Below are positions 34,587 to 43,402 of a stretch of 64,000 nucleotides of DNA, in pieces; position 1 is the stretch's first letter; each line of letters begins with the position of its first letter. The translations under genes and the position numbers were made by a program. Under the pieces are notes generated by a model, which worked only from the letters and a program-made list of their open reading frames with translations, had not been told where the DNA came from and made no database searches. Source of the DNA: Clostridium sp. UBA4548 (GTDB lineage: Bacteria > Bacillota > Clostridia > Clostridiales > Clostridiaceae); NCBI RefSeq assembly GCF_002387895.1, contig NZ_DGLI01000044.1, positions 119,938 to 183,937 on the forward strand. The letters are read 5' to 3'.

Positions 34587-35978
34587 CTATTTTGCTAGTT
34601 CATATAATGCATGAGTATATATTTTTGTCATTTGAATTAAATCTTCTATTACAACATATTCATTTGGTTTGTGGATTACATCTGGATCCCCTGGGAAAGT
34701 TGGTCCAAAAGCTAAAGTATTTGGCATCTCCTTAGCATAAGTTCCTCCACCTATTGATATTAAAGTACCCTCTTTACCAGTCTGCTCACTATAAACCTTT
34801 TGAAGAGTCTTAACTAGAGGATGATCTGGTGAAAAATACAATGGTTCTTGATGAGTGAAGTTTTCAATAGCAAATCCTGTATTTTCAAGAGTTCTATTAA
34901 ATGGTGTCATCATATCCTCTAAAGTTTTTGTTACAGGATATCTTAAATTTAAAGTAACTACAACTTTATTCTCATCTATACTTATTTTTCCTAGGTTGAA
35001 AGAAAGTTTTCCTGAATCCTTATCTTCTAATAGTACTCCGAAGGTTTCACCATGGATTTCCATACCTACGTACTCAGCTAAGAATTTTATTGAACTTGAT
35101 ATGCAATCATCACCAAGTGGTAATACATTTAAGAAAGTTATAATTTGCATTATAGCATTTTTACCAAGTTCAGGCGTACTACCATGCGCAGAAACTCCTA
35201 CAGATTTAATAGTAACTCTATTTTCATTAGCTTCTGCTTTCATGTCATAACCATTTACTTTAGCAAAACCATTTAATTTATCTATTAAATCACTTGTATT
35301 AGCCGTTACTACTAGTGCCTCTGCATAATCAGGAACCATATTTGGAGCTACTCCACCTTTTACATATTCAACTACGAAGTCACCTTGCGCCCTAGTTTTT
35401 ACGTCCTTAACTATATTGAAAGTAGTTATGCCTTTTTCACCATTAATAATTGGGAAGTTAGCATCTGGAGTAAATGCAGCAACTGGTGGCTTTTCTTTTT
35501 GTAAGTAATAATGTAATTCATTACTACCAGTTTCTTCATTTGTTCCAAATATTACCCTTATTCTTTTTGTAAGTGGTAAATTAGCATCCTTTATAGCTTT
35601 TAATCCGTAAAGACAAGCTACAATTGGTCCTTTATCATCTAAAGTACCTCTTCCAAAGATCTTATCATCATGAATTTCTGCCCCATAAGGAGGATGTATC
35701 CATCCATCACCTTCAGGTACAATGTCTAAGTGACCTAATGCAGCTACATAATCTTCACCTTCACCAATTTCAGCGTACCCAACATAGCCATCAACATTAA
35801 CAGTTTTTAATCCTAATTTCTCAGCATTATCTAAAGCACATTGTAAAGCCTTAGCAACTTCTTCTCCAAAAGGCATTCCTGGCTTTGCTTCACCTTCTAA
35901 ACTTCTAATCTTAACCAACTCTTGGGTAGTTCTTATTATGTCTTGACGCATTTCATCAATTCTTACATTTAAATCCAT
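34587..35978 (-). CDS. pepV: Dipeptidase PepV (M20 family)
   Basis: The 463-residue zinc peptidase cleaves dipeptides and some N-terminal residues. Metal and catalytic motifs are ALGHLDIVPEGDGW (near residue 84), FGRGTLDDKGP, FGTNEETGSNE, FTPDANFP and the C-terminal FPGDPDVIHKPNEYV. A lid domain with SVGVSAHGSTPELGKNA is present. The coding start at 35978 lies directly before the PqqD-like stop, and its ribosome site GGAGATG sits inside that gene, so the two are coupled. It completes an operon with OPT uptake. Confidence 0.95.
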   Translation of the reverse strand: MDLNVRIDEMRQDIIRTTQELVKIRSLEGEAKPGMPFGEEVAKALQCALDNAEKLGLKTVNVDGYVGYAEIGEGEDYVAALGHLDIVPEGDGWIHPPYGAEIHDDKIFGRGTLDDKGPIVACLYGLKAIKDANLPLTKRIRVIFGTNEETGSNELHYYLQKEKPPVAAFTPDANFPIINGEKGITTFNIVKDVKTRAQGDFVVEYVKGGVAPNMVPDYAEALVVTANTSDLIDKLNGFAKVNGYDMKAEANENRVTIKSVGVSAHGSTPELGKNAIMQIITFLNVLPLGDDCISSSIKFLAEYVGMEIHGETFGVLLEDKDSGKLSFNLGKISIDENKVVVTLNLRYPVTKTLEDMMTPFNRTLENTGFAIENFTHQEPLYFSPDHPLVKTLQKVYSEQTGKEGTLISIGGGTYAKEMPNTLAFGPTFPGDPDVIHKPNEYVVIEDLIQMTKIYTHALYELAK

Positions 35979-36380
35979 TTAATTCATCTCCTTATTTTCT
36001 TCATCTTTGGGCTCTAAGGTTTTTACCTCTTTGAAATGAATCCAACCCTTTCTTGATAAGTAAGTTGAATAGGTAATTAGTTTTTCAATTGCAGTTTCCT
36101 TTGTTTCTCCAAAAACTTTTGACATTTCCATTGCAATTTCATAAATATTTTTTTCTCCATCCATTAATAACCATGCAGTGGAGCCTTGCTGATCTAAAGT
36201 TAAATCACTAACATTATTCTTTCTAACAAGCCAACTAGCAAATTTTTCTATTGGCTTATCGTGTTTAAAGTATAAAGTAACAAGACCATCCTTTTCAGTA
36301 AAATTAGTATGTTTAATCACTGGTACATAGAGAAGAAAATTATACTTATCATTTTTTGTCTCAGTAGAACTTTTTTTCAT
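35979..36380 (-). CDS. PqqD-like protein
   Basis: The 133-residue protein has a PqqD-type winged-helix core: LTLDQQGSTAWLLMDGEKNIYEIAMEMSKVFGE, followed by AIEKLITYSTYLSRKGWIHF. PqqD domains bind precursor peptides for radical-SAM or other modifying enzymes, but none is seen nearby. Here it lies between an OPT peptide transporter and pepV. The ATG at 36380 follows AGGTGATTTT; the longer frame to 36443 runs through a hairpin. The N-terminal extension (YVPVIKHTNFTEKDGLV) is a beta-rich stretch. Its role is likely peptide handling, but this is inference. Confidence 0.75.
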   Translation of the reverse strand: MKKSSTETKNDKYNFLLYVPVIKHTNFTEKDGLVTLYFKHDKPIEKFASWLVRKNNVSDLTLDQQGSTAWLLMDGEKNIYEIAMEMSKVFGETKETAIEKLITYSTYLSRKGWIHFKEVKTLEPKDEENKEMN

Positions 36381-36398
36381 AAAATCACCTACAAAGTA

Positions 36399-36426
36399 GT
36401 TAAGAGCCCAACTAAGGGCTCTTAAC
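36399..36426 (-). promoter_or_regulatory. Strong hairpin just upstream of the PqqD-like gene
   Basis: A perfect 11-bp stem (GTTAAGAGCCC and complement, 6-base loop) lies 18 bases before the ATG, between OPT and the next gene. No T-run follows. It may set relative expression or protect a processed mRNA end. Confidence 0.55.
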
Positions 36427-36516
36427 ATTATTATTTGTCTCAAAATTATAAGTAAAACCCTTAATAACTTTGATTATATCATTATTTATATTATTTGCAA
36501 TAAATAGTAATTTATT

Positions 36517-38436
36517 CTACTTAGATTTAACTGAGAAATTGTAAACCCATAATCCTAGTAAGAAGTACATTGCTGTTGCAAATATTGCATTTCCAGTTAA
36601 AGCTGGAATGAAGTTTGCACCAAAACCAATGTTTAATCCTATTGTAGCTGCACCTGCTACAACGATACCCATTAAGGCATCTCCAGCAACAAGTCCAGAT
36701 GCAAGTAATATACCTGTTTCAACTTTATCTTTCTTAACAGTTTCATCATTCTTGAATTTTCTTTCAACTAAAACTCTTACGATACCACCAACTAGTATAC
36801 CAGCATTTAAGTGGATTGGTAGGTATAGACCAAGAGCAACTGGAAGTATTGGAAGTCCAGCAAATTGACAGAATACAGCTATTGATGCTCCAACGAATAC
36901 TAGAGCCCATGGTAACTCACCTGTCATAATTCCTTTAATAACCATTGACATTAATGTAGCTTGTGGAGCAGCAACTTCTTTTGTTCCTATTCCATAAGTA
37001 GTGTTAAGCATGTTGATAACTAATGCTGCAAACACAGATGCTATAACTAAACCAATAAACATACCAACTTGAACTTTTCTAGGAGATCCTCCTATGATGT
37101 AAGTTGTTTTTAAACTTTGTGCAGTACCACCTGAAACAGCTATAGCCACACAAACTATACCACCAATTAATACAGCTACGATCATAGCCTCTTGGTTTGT
37201 TTTTCCTAATGCTTTTAAAGTACCAGCAACGAAAAGTAATGTTGCAATTGTCATACCTGATACTGGGTTATTAGAAGCTCCAATTATACCACACATTCTT
37301 GCTGAAACTACAGCAAAGAAGAATGAGAATACAACTGCTAGTATAGCTCCAAAAATACCTGCTTCTCTAAACATTGGTAGTAACCAAGCTAATGCAAATA
37401 CAATTACTGCTGCTCCAATTACCCAAGTAATAGGTGCATCTTCTTCTGTTCTTTTAACTGAACCAGCACCTTTAGCACCAATTCCAGCCATTGCAGATTT
37501 GAAAGATTTAATGATAGTTGGTGCTGATTTACCTAGAGATATAAATCCTCCAGTAGCAACAGCTCCAGCTCCTATATATCTAACATATTTACTCCAGATG
37601 TCCCATGCTCCCATTTCTGATATTAATTGTGTAGATGGGAATAATGGTGCTGATAATCCTGCTCCGATAAATTTAATTAACGGAATTAGACCAAGCCAAG
37701 CAATTAAAGAACCACCAAACATGAATGCTGATGCTTCTGTACCAACGATAAATCCAACTCCTAATAATGAAGCTAATGTATCAAATCCAAATATTGAACC
37801 TTGATATTTAGTTATAACCCATTCTGGTTCTTCAAGCCATAGCTTAAATCCACCAGATAATAATTTATAACCTGCTCCTACTCCTAAACCAGTCATAACT
37901 GTTTTAAATCCAGCTCCGCCTTCGCTTCCGTTTACTAAAACTTCTGCTGCAGCCATAGACTCAGGATAAACTAAATTTCCATGTTCTTCAACAATTAAGA
38001 ATCTTCTTAATGGAGTAACAAAGAATACTCCTAGAAGTCCTCCTAGTGTAGTTACAATAACTACTGTCCAAATACTTAAGTCAAATCCCCATAATATAAT
38101 TGCTGGAAGTATGAATATAATACCACCAGCTATAGATTCTCCCATAGCAGCAACAGATGCAACTAAGTTAGCCTCTAATATATTATTTCTTCTAAATATT
38201 CCTTTTAAAATTCCTGTTGCAAGTATTGCTCCTGGGATACCAGCAGAAATAGTTAATCCTACTTTCAATCCAAGATAAGTATTTGCAGCTGCAAAAATGA
38301 TTGCGAATATGATTCCTAGAAAAATAGAATATCCAGTTGATTCTGGCATTGCTACTGTTGTAGGAACAAATGGAAGATAGTCATCACCATGAACACCGCC
38401 ATAAGCGTTATGGGATAATTTTTTTGTATTTTCCAT
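36517..38436 (-). CDS. OPT family oligopeptide transporter
   Basis: The 639-residue protein has 14-16 predicted membrane helices and family segments: a first-helix AAANTYLGLKVGLTISAGIPGA, FVTPLRRFLIVEEHGNLVYPESMAAAEVL, the ISEMGAWDIWSKYVRYIGAGAVATGG stretch, and a late PVALGLYLPIHLNAGILVGG helix. OPT proteins import oligopeptides, or metal chelates in some branches, with protons. The bacterial branch is usually linked to peptides. The ATG at 38436 follows GAGGAGGTAAAGTG. The operon with a PqqD-like protein and PepV supports peptide uptake. Confidence 0.93.
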   Translation of the reverse strand: MENTKKLSHNAYGGVHGDDYLPFVPTTVAMPESTGYSIFLGIIFAIIFAAANTYLGLKVGLTISAGIPGAILATGILKGIFRRNNILEANLVASVAAMGESIAGGIIFILPAIILWGFDLSIWTVVIVTTLGGLLGVFFVTPLRRFLIVEEHGNLVYPESMAAAEVLVNGSEGGAGFKTVMTGLGVGAGYKLLSGGFKLWLEEPEWVITKYQGSIFGFDTLASLLGVGFIVGTEASAFMFGGSLIAWLGLIPLIKFIGAGLSAPLFPSTQLISEMGAWDIWSKYVRYIGAGAVATGGFISLGKSAPTIIKSFKSAMAGIGAKGAGSVKRTEEDAPITWVIGAAVIVFALAWLLPMFREAGIFGAILAVVFSFFFAVVSARMCGIIGASNNPVSGMTIATLLFVAGTLKALGKTNQEAMIVAVLIGGIVCVAIAVSGGTAQSLKTTYIIGGSPRKVQVGMFIGLVIASVFAALVINMLNTTYGIGTKEVAAPQATLMSMVIKGIMTGELPWALVFVGASIAVFCQFAGLPILPVALGLYLPIHLNAGILVGGIVRVLVERKFKNDETVKKDKVETGILLASGLVAGDALMGIVVAGAATIGLNIGFGANFIPALTGNAIFATAMYFLLGLWVYNFSVKSK

Positions 38437-38742
38437 CACTTTACCTCCTCTTAAATTATTAAATATGTGCTATTAAAGAATATCACATTTCGACAAAAAT
38501 ATTAATTCCAATTTTGGCTGTTTTACCAAATTATCCAGCTAATAGTTCATTTTTCATTAGATTGCTACATTTTTCACACATTTTATGAATAATTTTAAAA
38601 TATATAATTAACAAAATGTAAACAGGTTTACCATTGCTTTAATATGTTTAATTTAATTTATTTTTTTTACAAAACCACTTAAGTTACTATGTCTATTATT
38701 ATCCAAAATCAGATGAGTTATTACTATTTTTCATAAAAAAAC
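38437..38742. other. Upstream region of the OPT operon
   Basis: About 300 bases, AT-rich, holding the promoter of the OPT operon but no clear hexamers or regulator site that I would stand behind; imperfect AATTTT-type half-sites are present but not a convincing CodY box. Confidence 0.4.
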
Positions 38743-38773
38743 AAAATCTTTGCAAAAGCTACAAAGATTTTAT
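38743..38773 (-). terminator. Terminator after signal peptidase I
   Basis: On the minus strand AAAATCTTTGTAGC and GCAAAGATTTT form a stem around TTTT and continue into GTTTTTTT. Confidence 0.8.
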
Positions 38774-38795
38774 TAAACTTCCTTAGCAATATTAG

Positions 38796-39311
38796 TTATT
38801 TTAGAGCACCAAATCTATTGAAAGGTTTTATAATAAATTTTGCTTCTCCCATAATTTCATCATAAGGTATGTATGGATTGCTCCAGTACCTTGAATCTAC
38901 CGAATTTGCTCTGTTATCACCTAAAAACAAATAGCACCCTTCGGGAACCATAAAAGTACCTACTTTGTCACTCTTGTATTTAACGTAAGATTCCTCTAGT
39001 TGTATATCATTTACAAAAACTGTTCCATCAGACTTTATCTCAACCTTTTCATTTGGAAGACCAACTAACCTTTTAATTAAATCTTCATTAGCTTCTTTTG
39101 AATGAAAAACTAAAATATCTCCCCTTTTCAAAGATGAAGGCCTGTAGTTTCTTAGCACAAATATTTTATCTCCTGGTTTAATAGTAGGATACATAGATTC
39201 TGTTGGTACACTAACATTGAAAAATATAAATTTATTAATAATAAAGGCTAGGATTATAGCACATATAATTGGTATTGCCCATTCCTTTACAAACTTCTTT
39301 ACTATGTCCAT
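38796..39311 (-). CDS. lepB: Signal peptidase I
   Basis: The 171-residue membrane serine protease removes signal peptides from exported proteins. It has one N-terminal membrane helix (residues 12-32), the catalytic serine in VSVPTESMYPTIKPGD, the catalytic lysine in DLIKRLVGLPNE, and the conserved LGDNRANSVDSRYW box. The ATG at 39311 follows AGGTGATATAT. A longer in-frame extension to 39410 has no ribosome site and lacks family similarity. It is monocistronic with a terminator. Confidence 0.94.
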   Translation of the reverse strand: MDIVKKFVKEWAIPIICAIILAFIINKFIFFNVSVPTESMYPTIKPGDKIFVLRNYRPSSLKRGDILVFHSKEANEDLIKRLVGLPNEKVEIKSDGTVFVNDIQLEESYVKYKSDKVGTFMVPEGCYLFLGDNRANSVDSRYWSNPYIPYDEIMGEAKFIIKPFNRFGALK

Positions 39312-39701
39312 ATATATCACCTCATAATAATTCATAAAATTTATTTTATCACACTTGGAAATCTTTATCAAATTCTCTTTACTTTTCATAGACTTATTTA
39401 ATAACTTCATATTTCTAAACCAATATTAATATGTTAATTAATATTTTAAAATTTATATTTACTTATACCTATTTTAAATTTTAAAAATATATTTGTAATT
39501 TTAAAACTAAAATATATGTAATATGCCTAATTTTTAACTGTTTAGTAAAATTAGAGCTTGCTATATAACTAATATAATCTCACTTGCAAAATAATAAGGT
39601 TATTATAGTAGAATTGTGAAAAACATACCATCTATTATTATTTAAAAAATACTAATAATAATACTAGTAGTAAAAATAATTTCATAGAAGGAGGGGAAAA
39701 T
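39312..39701. other. AT-rich divergent intergenic region
   Basis: About 390 bases, extremely AT-rich, between divergent lepB and the pirin gene. Both promoters must be here. No gene or clear palindrome is visible. Confidence 0.45.
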
Positions 39702-40427
39702 ATGATAACTAAAAAACCTTTAAGTAATATGGCTGAAAGTAATATTGGTTGGATTAAAAGTACTCATCATTATTCATCTAGTAAACATTCAACTTCCAAA
39801 TATAAGAGTTTTGGTGTTCTACAATTATTAAATGATGAAGTTATCTTACCAAGAAGTGGTTTTCATAATCATCCTCACTATGATATGGAGATTTTGTCTT
39901 ATGTGGTTGATGGTGAGTTAACTCATGGAGATAGTTTAGGAAATGAAAGTATATTAAAAAAAGGTGGAGTTCAATATATAAGTGCTGGTTCAGGTGTAAC
40001 TTACGAGGAGCATAATTTTGGAATTAACCCCTTAAGATTTATTCAATTGTGGATTTTGCCAGATAATAAAACATCTAATCCAAATTATATGAGTTATGAT
40101 TTTTCTTTAAAAGATAATAAAAACCATTGGATTTATATGGTTAGCAGTAAAAATGGACTAGCTCCTGTCAAAGTTAACCAAGATATAAATATTTACAGTG
40201 CAATGGTAGAAAAAGAAAATAGTGTAGAATTTAATATCCGTGAAAACAGGCAAGCTTATCTTATTCAAATTTATGGTAAGTCATTTGTAACAAGTTTAGA
40301 GGAAAAAAACCACAAAGTTCTACTGGAGGAAAAGGACGCATTAGAAATATATGAAGATGAAATAAAAATTAATACTGTTGAAAATTCTCATTTTCTGTTG
40401 GTAGAAATGAATGAGTATGTTAATTAA
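39702..40427 (+). CDS. Pirin family protein
   Basis: The 241-residue bicupin protein has the N-terminal cupin metal site in SGFHNHPHYDMEILSYVVDGELTHGDSLG. Its histidines (HNHPH) and the glutamate/histidine further on are the iron ligands of pirins, and QLWILPDN is the family segment that follows. Pirins have been linked to quercetinase-like activity or transcriptional co-regulation; the role is not assignable here. A GAAGGAGGGG site precedes the ATG. It is a single gene followed by a terminator. Confidence 0.92.
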   Translation: MITKKPLSNMAESNIGWIKSTHHYSSSKHSTSKYKSFGVLQLLNDEVILPRSGFHNHPHYDMEILSYVVDGELTHGDSLGNESILKKGGVQYISAGSGVTYEEHNFGINPLRFIQLWILPDNKTSNPNYMSYDFSLKDNKNHWIYMVSSKNGLAPVKVNQDINIYSAMVEKENSVEFNIRENRQAYLIQIYGKSFVTSLEEKNHKVLLEEKDALEIYEDEIKINTVENSHFLLVEMNEYVN

Positions 40428-40464
40428 AAGTAAAGCATGATTTAACTTAACTTTTTAAGCATAG

Positions 40465-40506
40465 GCAGTTATAAACTAATGATCAAAGTTTATAACTGCT
40501 GTTTTT
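40465..40506 (+). terminator. Terminator after the pirin gene
   Basis: A perfect 12-bp stem GCAGTTATAAAC/GTTTATAACTGC with an 11-base loop is followed by TGTTTTTT. Confidence 0.88.
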
Positions 40507-40512
40507 TATGTT

Positions 40513-41082
40513 TTAAATCTCTATACACCCTCTTGCAAAATTGTAAAGTTCATAAATAATATAATTGTTGGTTTCTTTTATCAACTTTTCTTCATCTATT
40601 ACAACTACAGGTAATTTCGTATCTTTAGAAAGTTTATCCGCAATTACATCAAACTGAAGTTTACTATATTTCGTCTTCACTCCTAAAATGATATTAAAAG
40701 AATTTTTAACTTCCATCAATCTATTAATAAACTTATCAAATTCACCAAGTTCACTTAAATTATAAAGAAAAACATTAAGATCCCCTTTATTATGCTCTTC
40801 AAGCATATACTCATCTAACTCTGAAAGTAAAAAACTATTTAAATACTTTATTTTCCTTTCATTATTAGATTCTTTACATGATTTCTCAAAATTTAAATTA
40901 TCCTTATTCCATCTATCATTACACTTGCAATATTCTATGAAGTATTTTCCTAATTGTCCCACTCCAACAATATTTATAAAACGCTTACTCTCTTTAACTA
41001 TATTTAAATTAATATCCTTATATTTTTGTAATAAATGTTCTAACTTTTTATAATCTATGTAGTTAACGTGATTGTTTAACAT
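40513..41082 (-). CDS. Unrecognised 189-residue protein
   Basis: I do not recognise this family. The cytoplasmic protein has a Rossmann-like opening FINIVGVGQLGKYFIEYC (residues 36-53), a charged lysine/aspartate region with three cysteines, a strand DLNVFLYN, a helix and ILGVKTKYSKL, and ends PVVVIDEEKLI followed by a short helix. The spacing recalls the FtsZ/tubulin NTPase core, but the phosphate-binding glycine-rich loop is absent. GGGGGGAC precedes the ATG. It is probably monocistronic. Confidence 0.6.
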   Translation of the reverse strand: MLNNHVNYIDYKKLEHLLQKYKDINLNIVKESKRFINIVGVGQLGKYFIEYCKCNDRWNKDNLNFEKSCKESNNERKIKYLNSFLLSELDEYMLEEHNKGDLNVFLYNLSELGEFDKFINRLMEVKNSFNIILGVKTKYSKLQFDVIADKLSKDTKLPVVVIDEEKLIKETNNYIIYELYNFARGCIEI

Positions 41083-41205
41083 ATTAGTCCCCCCTACACC
41101 TTAAATTAAATATAATACTATTATGACATAATTTTATAAATATTCAAACTATTTTTCTTAAACATATTTATTTTATTACATTTTGTTTTATTTCATGTTG
41201 CAACT

Positions 41206-41227
41206 AAAAAAAAAAAAAAAAAAAAAA
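41206..41227. repeat. A22 homopolymer tract
   Basis: A run of 22 adenines lies in the gap between 41083 and 41465. It is the longest homopolymer in the window and is likely to vary in length. Confidence 0.95.
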
Positions 41228-41363
41228 CACAAAAGGAATTGTATGTAGAATGTAATAATGATATTGCATAAATATATCTAATTCTAATTTGTACTCACTT
41301 TAACATAAGTTAGTTAAAATTTTTAGAGTAATATGGAAATAATATTCCAACTCACATAAAAGA

Positions 41364-41463
41364 AACACTATAACCTTAAAATATGTTGTCAAATACAGTA
41401 AAAGAGTTAAATTTCTAACCTGCTTTACTATATAGTATGTCATATAAAGGCTATAGTGTTTTT
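41364..41463. repeat. 100-base imperfect inverted repeat (terminator region)
   Basis: The left arm from 41364 (AAACACTATAACCTT...) matches the complement of the right arm ending at 41463 over about 38 bases with a few mismatches and gaps, around a short centre near 41412. It ends at the stop of the 41466 gene and can act as its terminator, but it is much longer than needed. Confidence 0.7.
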
Positions 41464-41465
41464 TA

Positions 41466-42626
41466 TTAACTTATTAATAGATATAGAAAATGTGCAACAA
41501 TTCCAGCTGCAATTCCCCCAAAGGTATGGCTAATTATAGCTTTACCAGTTAATTCTCTGCAATTTAAGCTATCCATCATAGCAACGTGTGTACTTAAATA
41601 CCCACTCCAACACATTCCCATAGCAGTAAATACTGCTATTTCATTTCCTCCAATTAACCCTTGTTCTAACATCTTAGGAACTAATCCCATTGCAGCTCCT
41701 ACAGCCCCTAAAGAGGTAATTGGAAAAGCAATAGCTTCTGAACTTTGGAATCCAAATAAAGGACTAATTATAAAACTTAATTTGCTTCCTATCCAAGGAA
41801 GTAACTTTACGCCTTCGTAAGCTGCCCCAGTATATTCCCCTGTGGCTGAGGGTCCATTTGTAAGCATTAACACTATGGTGCAAATTATTAATACTCCTGG
41901 TATTATGGCTAACCCCATTTCTACGCCTGACTTCCCCCCCTCTAAAAGAGCATCCATAATCCTTCCACCTGCACTACCTTGTCTAACTTCTCTATAATTT
42001 ATCATATCAAAGCTTTCACCATCCTCAACTACACAATACTCTTTTTTACCATATATTTTCGATGTAAACCTTAACATTATCCTCGTACTAACAATACTAC
42101 CTACTACCGCACCAATATTGCCAATGATTCCAGCAAGAATAAAACTTTCTCCTACAGGAGACTTTTGGCTAATCATAAAGGTTGTAACTATAAGTCCCAT
42201 CCCAAAGGCAGTCCCTAAGTTTGTAAGGGCAGGTATTTGGTATTTCTTAAAATAGCGCCTAAAACCCTTATCATCTGCTAGTGTTAAAATCGCAGGATTA
42301 TCTGATAGATAGGTTGCTAAAACCGCTATAGTTGCTGCTCCAGGCAAATCATAAAGTGGTTTCATTAATGGCGATAGTATTTTATTTATTATGGAAACTA
42401 CTCCAAATTCGGAAAGAAGTGCAGATATTGCTCCAGCTAAAACTGCTATGGCTAGTATATAAAATACTGTATCCATCAGCAATCTATAGGCTGTGTTCAT
42501 TAGAGTGTTAAACATATTTATTGTACCCATAACACTACCTATTCCCAAGAAAACCCCTATAAAAATTACTAAAAATATAAATGCTTCTGTACTAATGGCC
42601 TTTTTTAACGGCTTATTTTGTGACAC
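41466..42626 (-). CDS. Nucleoside-recognition (gate-domain) membrane protein, CD0519/CD1768-like
   Basis: The 386-residue protein has about ten membrane helices. Gate-domain-type segments are seen twice (around LPGAATIAVLATYLSDNPAIL and LFGFQSSEAIAFPITSLGAVG), along with SPVGESFILAGIIGNIGAVVG and a C-terminal CWSGYLSTHVAMMDSLNCRELTGKA. Relatives are transporter-like proteins of unknown substrate in clostridia. The GTG at 42626 is chosen because GGGGGAG lies 6 bases before it; the longer frame to 42710 lacks a site and looks noncoding. It is a single gene. Confidence 0.75.
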   Translation of the reverse strand: MSQNKPLKKAISTEAFIFLVIFIGVFLGIGSVMGTINMFNTLMNTAYRLLMDTVFYILAIAVLAGAISALLSEFGVVSIINKILSPLMKPLYDLPGAATIAVLATYLSDNPAILTLADDKGFRRYFKKYQIPALTNLGTAFGMGLIVTTFMISQKSPVGESFILAGIIGNIGAVVGSIVSTRIMLRFTSKIYGKKEYCVVEDGESFDMINYREVRQGSAGGRIMDALLEGGKSGVEMGLAIIPGVLIICTIVLMLTNGPSATGEYTGAAYEGVKLLPWIGSKLSFIISPLFGFQSSEAIAFPITSLGAVGAAMGLVPKMLEQGLIGGNEIAVFTAMGMCWSGYLSTHVAMMDSLNCRELTGKAIISHTFGGIAAGIVAHFLYLLIS

Positions 42627-43402
42627 TGATTTCTCCCCCTCTATTAATGCACATAACCTAATGACTAAAATTTCCTTCTTAATTATGTGATATTTAGTAA
42701 AGCTTGTCAATTATTAAATCAAAGGGGTAAACTATGTTTATTTTTCATTTTAATGAATATATCAATAAATTATTCACTATACTTCTTTCATGGTTGGTTT
42801 TCATTTATTTTTTGCATAATTGTGTATTTTCTCAATAATCTGTTCAAAAAATGTTTACAACATTTACTTTTAATAACCACCTCCATAGTGCCATATCCAC
42901 TTTAAAAAACTATGTTCAAGGTATTACTACTACCATATACTTTATTAAGCTTCTTTTTGTTCATACAACATTTAACAACATTTCAGAAAGATAATTCACT
43001 GATTCACCTTTAGTGTTCACTGTAACTTAAGTTTTAAAATTAGTTAAGGTAAGAATCTTTTTCTAAAAATAAAATTTTGGTGTAATGAAATATTTTTGTA
43101 CACAAAGGTGGTTTTTCTTAGTTAAATGTCCTTCCAAAGATTTTTTTAAAATGAACTTGTTCATTAGCTAAGAAGAGTTTGCGAAATAATAATTTGAAAA
43201 TTGCATTATAGTATAACTTAAACTTCATTTTTATCGCTTTTTCTATTCCAAATCTCAATAAAATGTATTATACTTATAGTAACTCCTGCATATTTTATAT
43301 GTAATATATTATGGAATATATTGTTTTAAAAATAATACTATAAAAAAGCATCTTAAACCCTAATAAATTAGAAGTTAAGTTACTTAAGTTGGAGGTGAAT
43401 AT
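42627..43402. other. 776-base divergent intergenic region
   Basis: The largest gap in the window. A 72-residue open frame (42687-42905) is hydrophobic but lacks a ribosome site and is not supported. I see no structured RNA, insertion element or palindrome of note; TATAAT-like sites are common because the DNA is AT-rich. Confidence 0.45.

Noticed and set aside
36381..36443. Longer N-terminus for the PqqD-like protein
   Set aside because: It would be translated through a perfect hairpin and lacks a ribosome site; AGGTG before 36380 fits better.
38440..38640. CodY-type operator upstream of the OPT operon
   Set aside because: Only AATTTT half-sites are seen, which are frequent by chance in this AT-rich DNA.
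39312..39410. N-terminal extension of signal peptidase I
   Set aside because: It adds residues not found in the family, and a proper AGGTGATATAT site precedes 39311.
42687..42905. 72-residue hydrophobic frame in the largest intergenic gap
   Set aside because: No ribosome site and composition typical of random AT-rich translation.
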